DNA of 64,000 bases from Nocardioides panaciterrulae (lineage in GTDB: Bacteria > Actinomycetota > Actinomycetes > Propionibacteriales > Nocardioidaceae), in NCBI RefSeq assembly GCF_013409645.1, contig NZ_JACCBG010000001.1, positions 3,532,001 to 3,596,000 on the forward strand, in the 5' to 3' direction. Of this stretch, positions 16,147 to 24,418 are shown in pieces. A program made the translations under genes and the position numbers. The notes below the pieces were generated by a model. That model ran no database searches. It was given only the letters and a program-made list of their open reading frames with translations, and had not been told where the DNA came from. The stretch's first letter is position 1, and each line of letters starts with the position of its first letter.

Positions 16147-16730
16147 GCAACGACCCTCTGCTGTGGTACCTCAACCGGAGCACCGGGCTGGTGCTGCTGG
16201 TCGCCCTCACCGCCAGCACCGCCCTGGGCGTGCTCGCGCTGGGCGGCCGGTCCGGCGGCGGGCTGCCGCGCTTCGTCACCCAGTCCCTGCACCGCAACCT
16301 GGCGTTGGTCTCGGTGACGCTGCTGGCGGCGCACGTGGTCTCGGCCGTCGCCGACAGCTTCGTCGACATCCGGTGGTGGCAGGCCGTCGTACCGTTCGGC
16401 GCGACCTACCGGCCGCTCTGGCTGGGCCTCGGCGCGCTGTCGCTGGACCTGGTGGCCGTGGTCGTGGTGACCAGCCTGCTGCGCGCCCGGATGGGCCACC
16501 GGGCCTGGCACGGCATCCACCTGGCCGCGTGGGCGTGCTGGGTGCTCGCGGTCGGTCACGGCCTGGGCATCGGCACCGACCTCGGGCTGACGCCCGCGGA
16601 TCTGTTCGCGGTGGAGCACCGGTGGGCCACGCTGCCGACGGCCGTCTGCGTCGGCGTGATGCTGGGGGTCACGGTGGTCCGGCTCTGGCGCGGCCTGTGG
16701 CCGGGGACCGACCCGGAGGGGGCCCGATGA
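16143..16730 (+). CDS. Ferric reductase-like transmembrane protein
   Basis: A protein of 195 residues with about five or six membrane spans and histidines placed for haem b (SLHRNLALV, LLAAHVV, GHRAWHGIHLA, AVGHGLGIG). This matches the ferric-reductase-like transmembrane domain found in NOX, FRE and MsrQ proteins. It should carry electrons across the membrane between a cytosolic flavoprotein or ferredoxin and an outer acceptor. ATGA overlaps on both sides tie it to ApbE and to the NuoF-like protein. Confidence 0.88.
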   Translation: MSNDPLLWYLNRSTGLVLLVALTASTALGVLALGGRSGGGLPRFVTQSLHRNLALVSVTLLAAHVVSAVADSFVDIRWWQAVVPFGATYRPLWLGLGALSLDLVAVVVVTSLLRARMGHRAWHGIHLAAWACWVLAVGHGLGIGTDLGLTPADLFAVEHRWATLPTAVCVGVMLGVTVVRLWRGLWPGTDPEGAR

Positions 16731-18031
16731 GCGCCCTCGCCTCACCGGTGCCGGTGCCGCAGGAGGTCGCGGTGCATGAGGGACCCGCGCTGCTGGCGGG
16801 CCTCACCGACGGCCCGTCGCTGGCCGCCCACCGCGGCCGGTACGGCGCGCTGCCGGAGGTCGGGCTGGCCGCGCTCCGCGAGCTCATCCGGGCGTCCGGC
16901 CTGCGCGGCCGTGGCGGCGCGGCGTTCCCGTTCGTCCGGAAGCTCGACACAGCGGCGGGCAGCACCGCGAGCCGGGCCCCGGGCCGGCGCGGGGGCCGCG
17001 AGGCGGTGGTCGTGGTCAACCTCAGCGAGGGCGAGCCGGGCAGCGCCAAGGACAGCGCACTGGCGCTGACCCGGCCGCACCTGGTCCTCGACGGGGCGGT
17101 CGCCACCGCGTGCGCCCTGCGGGCCCGCGAGGTGCACGTCGTGGTCGCCGGCGACCGGCCGGCGGTGCGCGAGTCGGTGGTCCGGGCGCTCGACGAGCGG
17201 GACGATGCCGTGCCGATCCGGCAGCACGCCACCGAGCCGCGGTTCGTGGGCGGCCAGGCGCGCGCCGTGGTCGAGCTGCTCGCCGGTCGGCCCAACCTGC
17301 CGGTGACCTCCTGGGCACCGGAGGCCGTCGCCGGGCTGGCCGGCCGGCCGACGCTGCTCTCGAACGCCGAGACCTGGGCCCATGTCGGGCTGCTGGTGCT
17401 CCGCGGTGGGGCGGCGTACCGCCATCACGGCACCGACCGCGAGCCCGGCACCACGCTGCTCACGCTGACCCGCCCCGGCTTCGTGCCGCACGTGCACGAG
17501 GTGGGCTACGGCACGCGGCTGCGCGACCTGCTGCCCCCCGGCGTGCACGGGCACCCGGCGCTGGTCGGCGGCTTCCACGGCTCGTGGGCCACCTGGCCGA
17601 CGCTGCGCGCGGCCCGGGTCTCGGTGCCCGGGATGAGCGCTCTCGGAGCGCCGCTCGGGGCCGGAGTGCTGCTGGCGCCGGGCGGGTCCTGTCCGCTGAC
17701 GCTCACCAGCCGGGTGGTCGACTACCTGGCCGGCCAGAGCGCGGGCCGGTGCGGGCCGTGCCACAACGGGTTGCCGGCGCTGGCGAGCGTCGTCCGCGAG
17801 CTCGTGCACGGCGATGCCGACGGCGGCGTCTCCGGGGCGGCCGGCCGGGCCGGCCGGCTCGCCGCGCTGGTCACCGGTCGTGGGGCCTGCGCGCACCCCG
17901 ACGGCACGGCCCGGCTGGTGCGGTCGGTGCTCGCGGTGTTCCCCGACGAGGTCGCCGAGCACGCCGCGGGCCGCTGCGCCGTCGAGCCGGTCGGCAGCGC
18001 CGCCGAGGATGCTGGCGAGGTGGCCTCGTGA
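16727..18031 (+). CDS. NuoF-like NADH dehydrogenase subunit (SLBB and FeS domains)
   Basis: A protein of 434 residues. It has the FMN/NADH fold GLRGRGGAAF (58-67) and NLSEGEPGSAKDS (equivalent to the NuoF EGEPG motif). An SLBB-like middle follows, with a C-terminal FeS domain carrying Cys342, Cys345 (SAGRCGPCHNG) and Cys388. NuoF has Cys-x2-Cys-x2-Cys plus one; here the first position is Ala339, so only three of four ligands remain. It should oxidise NAD(P)H and pass electrons to the ferredoxin and membrane protein next to it. It overlaps its neighbours by ATGA and GTGA. Confidence 0.88.
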   Translation: MSALASPVPVPQEVAVHEGPALLAGLTDGPSLAAHRGRYGALPEVGLAALRELIRASGLRGRGGAAFPFVRKLDTAAGSTASRAPGRRGGREAVVVVNLSEGEPGSAKDSALALTRPHLVLDGAVATACALRAREVHVVVAGDRPAVRESVVRALDERDDAVPIRQHATEPRFVGGQARAVVELLAGRPNLPVTSWAPEAVAGLAGRPTLLSNAETWAHVGLLVLRGGAAYRHHGTDREPGTTLLTLTRPGFVPHVHEVGYGTRLRDLLPPGVHGHPALVGGFHGSWATWPTLRAARVSVPGMSALGAPLGAGVLLAPGGSCPLTLTSRVVDYLAGQSAGRCGPCHNGLPALASVVRELVHGDADGGVSGAAGRAGRLAALVTGRGACAHPDGTARLVRSVLAVFPDEVAEHAAGRCAVEPVGSAAEDAGEVAS

Positions 18032-18225
18032 GCCGCCGGCTGCGGGTGGACTGGCCGAGCTGCCGGGCGCGCGGACTCTGCCACGAGCTGCTGCCCGAGC
18101 TCGTCGACCTCGACGAGTGGGGCTACCCCGTCGTCGCCGGCGAGGTCACCGACGCGCTCCTCGCCGACGCCCGGGCCGCCGTACGCGCCTGTCCGCGGCT
18201 CGCGCTGCGGCTGACCGACCGCTGA
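18028..18225 (+). CDS. Small single-cluster ferredoxin
   Basis: A protein of 65 residues. Cys12-x5-Cys18 and Cys55-Pro match the three-cysteine pattern of [3Fe-4S] ferredoxins such as those serving actinobacterial P450s, with DEWGYPVV in the middle. GTG 18028 overlaps the stop of the NuoF-like gene, placing it as the last gene of the redox operon. It is likely to shuttle electrons from the NuoF-like protein to the haem membrane protein. Confidence 0.85.
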   Translation: MSRRLRVDWPSCRARGLCHELLPELVDLDEWGYPVVAGEVTDALLADARAAVRACPRLALRLTDR

Positions 18226-18256
18226 GCGGCCGGGCGGGCGGCCGGCGGGCGCACGG

Positions 18257-19792
18257 TCAGACCGCGTACGCCGCCAGCTCGCCGGCCAGGTCCGCGTTCG
18301 CGCGGCCGTGGACGACGGTGCCGTCCGCGGTGTGCTCGAGCGAGGCGATCTCGCCGTGCTGGTGCAGCCGGTTGATCAGGTCGCCGCGCTCGTAGGGCAG
18401 CAGCGCGTGGAACTCCACGTCCGGGCGCGGCAGCTCGCTGTCCACCAGCCGGAGCGCCTCGGTGATCCCCTCGCCGGTCTTCGCCGAGACCACCACGCAG
18501 TGCGGCTCGCGCTGCCGGACCCGGGCGAGCACCATCGGGTCGGCGGCGTCGGCCTTGTTGATCACGACCAGCTCGGGCACCCGGTCGGCGCCGATCTCGG
18601 CGAACACCTCGCGCACCGCGGCCAGCTGGCCCTCGGGGTCGGGGTGGGAGCCGTCGACGACGTGCAGGATCAGGTCGGCGTCGGCGACCTCCTCCAGCGT
18701 CGAGCGGAACGCCTCGATGAGCTGGTGGGGCAGGTGCCGGACGAACCCGACGGTGTCGCTCATCGTGTAGACCCGGCCGTCGGTGGTGGTGGTACGACGG
18801 GTGGTGGGGTCCAGCGTCGCGAACAGCGCGTTCTCCACCAGTACGCCGGCGTCGGTGAGCCGGTTGAGCAGGCTGGACTTGCCGGCGTTGGTGTAGCCGG
18901 CGATCGCCACCGCGGGGATGGCGTGGCGGCGCCGCTCGGCCCGCTTGGTGTCGCGGGTGCCCTTCATCGCCTTGAGGTCGCGGCGCAGCTTGGCGATCTT
19001 GGTGTTGATCCGTCGCCGGTCGGTCTCGATCTTGGTCTCACCGGGGCCACGGCCACCGATACCGGCGCCGGCCGCGACCCGGCCGCCGGCCTGCCGGGAG
19101 AGGTTGCCACCCCAGCCGCGCAGGCGCTGCTTCATGTAGTTGAGCTGGGCCAGCTCGACCTGGGCCTGCCCCTCCCGGGACTTCGCGTGCTGGGCGAAGA
19201 TGTCGAGAATCAGCGCGGTCCGGTCGACGGCCTTGACCTTGAGCCGGTCCTCGAGGTTGCGCAGCTGGCTGGGGGCCAGCTCGCCGTCCAGGATCACGGT
19301 GTCGGCGCCGGTGGCCTGCACGATCTCGCGCAGCCCGTCGACCTTGCCGCGGCCGATGTAGGTGGCCGGGTCCGGCTTCTGGCGGCGCTGGTAGATCGCG
19401 TCGAGCACCTCCGAGCCGGCGGTCTCGGCGAGCAGCGCGAGCTCGGCCATGGAGTTCTCGGCGTCCTCCACGCTGCCCTCGGTCCACACGCCCACGAGCA
19501 CGACCCGCTCCAGGCGCAGCTGGCGGTACTCGACCTCGGTGATGTCCTCGAGGTCGGTGCGCAGGCCAGCGACGCGGCGCAGCTCGTGCCGCTCGGCCAG
19601 GTCGAGCTCACCGCTGGTCAGCTCGGGATCGGGCTCGTCGGCCCACGAGTCGTCGGGCGCCTCGTCGGGCCCCTCGTCGCGGCCGTCCGGGTCGGCGTAG
19701 CCGGAGACCCAGTCGTCGGCCTCCTCGAGCCGGTCCCACTCGCGGGTGGCGTCGAGCTCGGCGTCGAGGTTGAAGTCGCGTGCGTTCGTCAT
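18257..19792 (-). CDS. hflX: HflX ribosome-splitting GTPase
   Basis: A protein of 511 residues. An acidic N-terminal extension of about 85 residues precedes the HflX glycine-rich domain (YIGRGKVDGLREI, GGRGPGETKIETDRRRI). The G domain has G1 GYTNAGKS (299-306), G3 near DTVGF, G4 NKAD and G5 SAK. It rescues stalled ribosomes and binds the 50S subunit. The acidic extension is common in high-GC actinobacteria. It converges with the redox operon, 31 bases apart. Confidence 0.95.
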   Translation of the reverse strand: MTNARDFNLDAELDATREWDRLEEADDWVSGYADPDGRDEGPDEAPDDSWADEPDPELTSGELDLAERHELRRVAGLRTDLEDITEVEYRQLRLERVVLVGVWTEGSVEDAENSMAELALLAETAGSEVLDAIYQRRQKPDPATYIGRGKVDGLREIVQATGADTVILDGELAPSQLRNLEDRLKVKAVDRTALILDIFAQHAKSREGQAQVELAQLNYMKQRLRGWGGNLSRQAGGRVAAGAGIGGRGPGETKIETDRRRINTKIAKLRRDLKAMKGTRDTKRAERRRHAIPAVAIAGYTNAGKSSLLNRLTDAGVLVENALFATLDPTTRRTTTTDGRVYTMSDTVGFVRHLPHQLIEAFRSTLEEVADADLILHVVDGSHPDPEGQLAAVREVFAEIGADRVPELVVINKADAADPMVLARVRQREPHCVVVSAKTGEGITEALRLVDSELPRPDVEFHALLPYERGDLINRLHQHGEIASLEHTADGTVVHGRANADLAGELAAYAV

Positions 19793-19910
19793 ATGCCTCT
19801 CAGGGTAGGTGCGGGACCCGGGGTGCGCGAGCCGATATCGGTCGCGACACGTCCCACACAGGGCTCAACGCCGTGGACCGGGCGCCGATTCCCGGCAGTA
19901 GGTTTGCCTG

Positions 19911-22418
19911 GTGACCTCCCCCAGCGCAGGAAATGTTCCCGACCGGGCCCCGAATGTTCCCGACCGGGCCCGCGTCGTGATCATCGGCGGCGGCGTGATC
20001 GGCTGCTCGATCGCCTACCACCTCGCGCACGCCGGCTGGACCGACGTGGTGCTGCTCGAGCGGGACCGGCTCACCTCCGGCACCACCTGGCACGCCGCCG
20101 GGCTGATGACCTGCTTCGGCTCCACCTCGGAGACCGCCACCGGGATCCGGCTCTACTCCCGCGAGCTCTACGCCCGGCTCGAGGAGGAGACCGGGCAGGC
20201 CACCGGGTTCCGGCCGGTGGGGCTGATCGAGGCGGCCGCCGACGCCGACCGGCTCGAGGAGTACCGCCGGGTCGCCACGTTCCAGCGGCACCTGGGCCTG
20301 GACGTCGAGGAGATCTCCCCCCGCGAGATGGCCGAGCTGTTCCCGTGGGCGCGCACCGACGACCTGCTGGCCGGCTTCCACGTGGCCGGCGACGGCCGGG
20401 TCAACCCGGTCGACCTCACCACCGCGCTCGCCAAGGGCGCGCGGCAGCTCGGCGTCCGGATCGTGGAGGGCGTCACGGTCACCGACGTGCGCACCGACCG
20501 CGGCGAGGTCCGCGGCGTGGCCACGACCGCCGGCGACGTCGAGTGCGAGTACGTCGTGAACTGCGCCGGCATGTGGGCCCGCGAGCTCGGCGCGCGGAAC
20601 GGGCTGGTGATCCCGAACCAGGCCGCCGAGCACTACTACCTGATCACCGACACCATCGACGGGCTCGGCCCGGACACGCCGGTCTTCGAGGACCCGGCCG
20701 CCTACGGGTACTACCGCGAGGAGGGCGGCGGCATGATGGTCGGGCTGTTCGAGCCGCAGGCCGCGCCCTGGCAGGTGGAGGGCATCCCCGCCGACTTCTC
20801 CTTCGGCAAGATCGCGCCGGACTGGGACCGGATGGCGCCGTTCCTGGAGCGGGCGATGGCCCGGGTGCCGGTGACGCTGGAGGCCGGCGTACGCACCTTC
20901 TTCTGCGGCCCCGAGTCGTTCACGCCCGACCTGGCCCCGGCCGTCGGCGAGGCGCCGGGGATCCGCAACTACTTCGTCGCCGCCGGCATGAACTCGGTGG
21001 GGGTGCTCTCGGCCGGCGGGCTGGGCAGGGTGGTGGCGCACTGGCTCACCACCGGGCGCCCGGACGTGGACGTGACCGGCTTCAACGTCGACCGGTTCCG
21101 GCCGCACCAGGCCGACGACGGCTACCGCGCCGCGCGCACCACCGAGATCCTCGGCACCGTCTACGCCGCGCACACCCCCGGCAAGCAGCTGCGCTCGGCG
21201 CGCAACGCGCTGCTCTCGCCCGTCCACGACCGGCTGGTCGAGCAGGGCGGGCTGCTGCGCGAGGTCTCCGGCTGGGAGGGCGCGGACTGGTTCGCCGGGC
21301 CGTGGGTCGCGCCGGTGGCCGAGCCGACCTGGGGCCGGGCGCCGTGGTTCGCGCAGTGGGAGGCCGAGCACCGCACGGTCCGCGAGGGCGTGGGGCTGAT
21401 GGACATGAGTTTCATGGCCAAGCTCCGGGTCCGCGGCGCCGACGCCGGTGCGGTGCTCGACCGGGTCTCGGCGGGCGCCGTGAACGGGGCGCCGGAGACC
21501 ATCACCTACACCCAGTGGCTCGACCACGACGGCCACCTCGAGGCCGACCTGACCGTCACCAAGCTCGCCGACGACGACTTCCTGGTGGTCGCCTCCGACA
21601 CCGCCCACGGGCACGCGCTGGCCTGGCTGGGCCGCCAGGTCGCGGTCGCGGGCGACGTCGACGTGACCGTCGAGGACGTCACCGCCGAGTTCGCCCAGCT
21701 GAACCTGCAGGGGCCGCGGTCGCGGGAGCTGCTGGCCTCGCTCACGACGGCCGACCTGTCGACCGAGGCCTTCGGCTTCCGGACCGCCCGGTGGATCGAC
21801 GTGGCCGGCTCCCGGGTGCTCTGCGCCCGGATCACCTACCTCGGCGAGCTCGGCTACGAGCTGTATGTGCCCGCCGGCGACGGCCTGAAGGTGTACGACG
21901 CGCTGCAGGCCGCGGGCGCGGCGTACGACCTGCGCCCGGTCGGGCTCAAGGCACTGTCCTCGCTGCGGCTGGAGAAGGGCTACCGCGACTTCGGCCACGA
22001 CGTCGACAACACCGACTGCCCGCTCGAGGTCGGCCTCGGGTTCGCGCTGGCGCTGGACAAGCCCGGCGGCTTCGTGGGCCGCGAGGCGGTGCTGGCCCGG
22101 CGTGAGGCCAACGCGGCGCGGGGCGGGATGGCCCAGCGGCTGGTGCAGCTGCGGGTGCTCGACCCGGAGCCGCTGCTGTTCCACGCCGAGGTCGTGCACC
22201 GCGACGGCGTCCCGGTGGGCTACGTGCGCGCCGCGTCGTACGGCTGGACGGTCGGCTCCGCGGTCGGGCTGGCGTTCGTCGCCGGTGGCGGCGCGCCGGT
22301 GACCGCGGACTGGCTCGCCGCGGGGTCCTGGGAGGTCGACGTGGCCGGCACCCGGTGGCCGGTGGAGGTCTCGCTGCGGCCGTTCTACGACCCGACCTCG
22401 GCGCGGGTGCGTGCCTGA
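19911..22418 (+). CDS. Sarcosine/dimethylglycine dehydrogenase-like flavoprotein with GcvT domains
   Basis: A protein of 835 residues. An N-terminal FAD-dependent DAO domain (VIIGGGVIGCSIAYHLA) is followed by TTWHAAGLM, whose His61 is the usual site of covalent FAD attachment in dimethylglycine dehydrogenase. From about residue 450 there are folate-binding GcvT and C-terminal barrel domains (LNLQGPRSRELL, ELGYELYVP, KGYRDFGHD). It should oxidatively demethylate an N-methyl amino acid and pass the methylene to tetrahydrofolate. GTG 19911 is used. The N-terminus holds a 21-bp duplication coding NVPDRA twice. The next gene overlaps by eight bases. Confidence 0.88.
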   Translation: MTSPSAGNVPDRAPNVPDRARVVIIGGGVIGCSIAYHLAHAGWTDVVLLERDRLTSGTTWHAAGLMTCFGSTSETATGIRLYSRELYARLEEETGQATGFRPVGLIEAAADADRLEEYRRVATFQRHLGLDVEEISPREMAELFPWARTDDLLAGFHVAGDGRVNPVDLTTALAKGARQLGVRIVEGVTVTDVRTDRGEVRGVATTAGDVECEYVVNCAGMWARELGARNGLVIPNQAAEHYYLITDTIDGLGPDTPVFEDPAAYGYYREEGGGMMVGLFEPQAAPWQVEGIPADFSFGKIAPDWDRMAPFLERAMARVPVTLEAGVRTFFCGPESFTPDLAPAVGEAPGIRNYFVAAGMNSVGVLSAGGLGRVVAHWLTTGRPDVDVTGFNVDRFRPHQADDGYRAARTTEILGTVYAAHTPGKQLRSARNALLSPVHDRLVEQGGLLREVSGWEGADWFAGPWVAPVAEPTWGRAPWFAQWEAEHRTVREGVGLMDMSFMAKLRVRGADAGAVLDRVSAGAVNGAPETITYTQWLDHDGHLEADLTVTKLADDDFLVVASDTAHGHALAWLGRQVAVAGDVDVTVEDVTAEFAQLNLQGPRSRELLASLTTADLSTEAFGFRTARWIDVAGSRVLCARITYLGELGYELYVPAGDGLKVYDALQAAGAAYDLRPVGLKALSSLRLEKGYRDFGHDVDNTDCPLEVGLGFALALDKPGGFVGREAVLARREANAARGGMAQRLVQLRVLDPEPLLFHAEVVHRDGVPVGYVRAASYGWTVGSAVGLAFVAGGGAPVTADWLAAGSWEVDVAGTRWPVEVSLRPFYDPTSARVRA
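19932..19971 (+). repeat. 21-bp tandem duplication in the start of the dehydrogenase gene
   Basis: A 19-base string beginning AATGTTCCC occurs at 19932-19950 and again at 19953-19971, encoding NVPDRA twice before the FAD-binding strand. Confidence 0.85.
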
Positions 22419-23076
22419 GGCGGCGGTGGACGTCGTCCGCCTCTCCCCCGACGGGCGCGAGCTCGCCGCCCTGCTGCCGGCCGTCGGGCCGGACCGGCTG
22501 CTGCTCGGCATCACCGGCGCCCCGGGCGCGGGCAAGTCGACGTTGGCCGCCGCGCTCGCCGCCCGGGCGCCGGGCGCGGTGGTGGTGCCGATGGACGGCT
22601 TCCACCTCGCCGACGTCGAGCTGGTGCGGCGCGGGCTGCGCGAGCGCAAGGGCGCGCCGGAGACCTTCGACGCGTGGGGGTACGCCGCGCTGCTGGGCCG
22701 GATCCGCGCGCGGCCCGACCACGTGGTGATGGCGCCGGCGTTCGAGCGTGATCTGGAGCAGCCGCTGGCCGGGGCGGTGCCGGTGCCGCCGTCGGCGCCG
22801 CTGGTGGTGACCGAGGGCAACTACCTGCTGCTCGAGGGCCCCGAGTGGGTGGCCGCGCGGGCCTGGCTCGACGCGGTCTGGCACGTCACCTGCGACGCGG
22901 CGGTGCGGGTGCCGCGGCTGCTGGCCCGCCACCAGGCGTCCGGCAAGTCCCCCGCCGCCGCGCGTGAGTGGGTGGTGCGGGTCGACGAGGCCAACGCCGC
23001 GCTCGTGGACGCCGCCGCCCGCCGCGCCGACCTGGTCCTGGACCTGACCGGCTGGGCGGGCCCCGCCGGCCGGTAG
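22411..23076 (+). CDS. P-loop nucleoside/nucleotide kinase family protein
   Basis: A protein of 221 residues with Walker A GAPGAGKSTLA near residue 37, MDGFHLADVELVRRGLRERK (typical of uridine kinase/PanK-like kinases acting on small phosphoacceptors), VTEGNYLLL and a lid helix with RVPRLLARHQ. GTG 22411 overlaps the preceding stop by eight bases, so it is co-translated with the dehydrogenase. The substrate is unknown; it could be a sugar or vitamin kinase. Confidence 0.82.
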   Translation: MPEAAVDVVRLSPDGRELAALLPAVGPDRLLLGITGAPGAGKSTLAAALAARAPGAVVVPMDGFHLADVELVRRGLRERKGAPETFDAWGYAALLGRIRARPDHVVMAPAFERDLEQPLAGAVPVPPSAPLVVTEGNYLLLEGPEWVAARAWLDAVWHVTCDAAVRVPRLLARHQASGKSPAAAREWVVRVDEANAALVDAAARRADLVLDLTGWAGPAGR

Positions 23077-23226
23077 GCCCGCCCGTTCGCCCGCCCGTTC
23101 CCCGGCCCGGGTGACCAACCTGGGGGGGCACGGATGCCCCGTCCGGGTCACGCGCACCTCCAGCCCCGGGGGTCACACTGAGGGGGTCGGTTTCGGGCGG
23201 CGTCGCCCGGGAGGGCGGTGGTCAGG

Positions 23227-23412
23227 ATGCGGCGGCTCCAGGCGTGGCTGGCCACGGACCGGGGACGGCGGACCGGCCTCGCGGCCGCGGTGGCGCTCGC
23301 GGTGCTCGCGGTGGCGTTCGGCCGGCTGGCCGGCCTGGACCCGAGCGTGCGCGGCCCCGGGATCGTCGGGCTCGAGCTCGCGGGCGTCCCTGGCGTCTGG
23401 ACCGGCCGCTGA
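23227..23412 (+). CDS. Short single-span membrane protein, possibly a truncated remnant
   Basis: A frame of 61 residues from ATG 23227 (GTG 23218 possible). A basic start is followed by one hydrophobic helix (AAAVALAVLAVAFG) and DPSVRGPGIVGLELAGVPGVW, then a stop. The ending looks abrupt, and a hydrophobic run in another + frame follows (RVGWPILAWLVVG, near 23450-23490), so a longer membrane protein may have been broken by a frameshift. No known family is assigned. Confidence 0.4.
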   Translation: MRRLQAWLATDRGRRTGLAAAVALAVLAVAFGRLAGLDPSVRGPGIVGLELAGVPGVWTGR

Positions 23413-23516
23413 CGTTCCGGACCGACCGCGACTGCCTGGTCCAGCCCGACCGGGTCGGCTGGCCGATCCTCGCGTGGCTGGTCGTCGGCGTGACAGCAGC
23501 AACCCCCACCGACCAC

Positions 23517-23587
23517 GGACACCACCCCCGGCGCTAAGGAGAGGGGCACACCCGCGCCCTTCTCCTTAGCGCGCGGGGGGTGGTGTC
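23517..23587. terminator. Very long bidirectional terminator-like inverted repeat
   Basis: Arms of 13 bp (GGACACCACCCCC / GGGGGTGGTGTCC) and 10 bp (GCTAAGGAGA / TCTCCTTAGC) are both perfect. They are separated only by GGC and GCGCG on the two sides, around an 18-base loop. It stands between a + strand gene end and the minus-strand SDR end. Confidence 0.75.
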
Positions 23588-23596
23588 CCCCGGGCG

Positions 23597-24373
23597 CTAC
23601 TTGGGGGGCATCCGGATGCCGCCGTCGACGCGGACGGTCTCGCCGTTCATGTAGGGGTTGCGCAGGCACTCCAGCACCATCGAGGCGAGCTCCTCGGGCT
23701 GCCCGAGCCGCTTGGGGAACAGCACGCTCTCGCCGAGCTTGGCCTTGAACGCCTCGGCGTCGCCGCCGAAGTCGTAGATCGGGGTGTCGATCAGCCCGGG
23801 CGCGACGGTGTTGAGCCGGATCGCGGCGGCGGACAGGTCGCGGGCCACCGGCAGGGTGAGGCCGACCAGGCCGCCCTTGGAGGCGGAGTACGCCGCCTGC
23901 CCGATCTGGCCGTCGAACGCCGCGACGCTGGCGATGTTGACGATCGCGCCACGCTCGCCGCTCTCGGTGGGCTCGAGCCGGCTCATCTCGGTGGCCGCGA
24001 CGCGGATCGCGTCGAAGCTGCCGACCAGGTTGATCGCGATCACCTTGCGGAACGCGTCGAGGTCGTGCGCGGAGTCGACCTCGCCGTCCCGGCCGATGGT
24101 GCGCTGGGCCCAGCCGATGCCGGCCGAGTTCACCAGGACCCGCAGCGGGCCGAGCTCGCTCGCCCGGCGTACCGCCGCCTTGATCTGCTCGGTGTCGGTC
24201 ACGTCGACGCTGACGAAGACGCCGCCGATCTCCTTGGCCAGCGCCTCGCCCTTGTCGGCCTGCAGGTCGGCCACGACCACCGTCGCGCCGGCCGCGGCGA
24301 GCTGGCGGGCGACGGCCGCGCCGATGCCCGACGCCGCCCCGGTCACGATCGCTGATGCTCCGTTGAAGTCCAT
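23597..24373 (-). CDS. SDR dehydrogenase, HSD10/3-hydroxyacyl-CoA dehydrogenase-like
   Basis: A protein of 258 residues with TGAASGIG near residue 11, VADLQADKGE (the Asp favours NAD), NSAGIG, and the catalytic region with YSASK after NIASVAAFDGQIGQAA. The insertion and C-terminal LRNPYMNGETVRVDGGIRM fit type-2 3-hydroxyacyl-CoA dehydrogenases. It probably acts in fatty acid or branched-chain degradation; the substrate is inferred. ATG 24373 (MDFNGA) is preferred to an upstream frame extension. It is followed by the long terminator at 23517-23587. Confidence 0.85.
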   Translation of the reverse strand: MDFNGASAIVTGAASGIGAAVARQLAAAGATVVVADLQADKGEALAKEIGGVFVSVDVTDTEQIKAAVRRASELGPLRVLVNSAGIGWAQRTIGRDGEVDSAHDLDAFRKVIAINLVGSFDAIRVAATEMSRLEPTESGERGAIVNIASVAAFDGQIGQAAYSASKGGLVGLTLPVARDLSAAAIRLNTVAPGLIDTPIYDFGGDAEAFKAKLGESVLFPKRLGQPEELASMVLECLRNPYMNGETVRVDGGIRMPPK

Positions 24374-24418
24374 GGGGCCGCAGCATAGGGAACGGGTTGG
24401 GGGCCCCGGCACGACAGG

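Noticed and set aside
18308..22105. A 1265-codon open frame on the + strand crossing hflX and the dehydrogenase gene
   Set aside because: Its first part is antisense to hflX and its second part is out of frame with the FAD/GcvT gene; the translation is Arg/Gly/Pro-rich low complexity, as expected from GC-rich shadow frames.
19800..22820. A 1006-codon antisense open frame opposite the GcvT-type dehydrogenase
   Set aside because: No domain, no ribosome site and composition typical of the reverse strand of a GC-rich gene; the + strand frame has clear family motifs.
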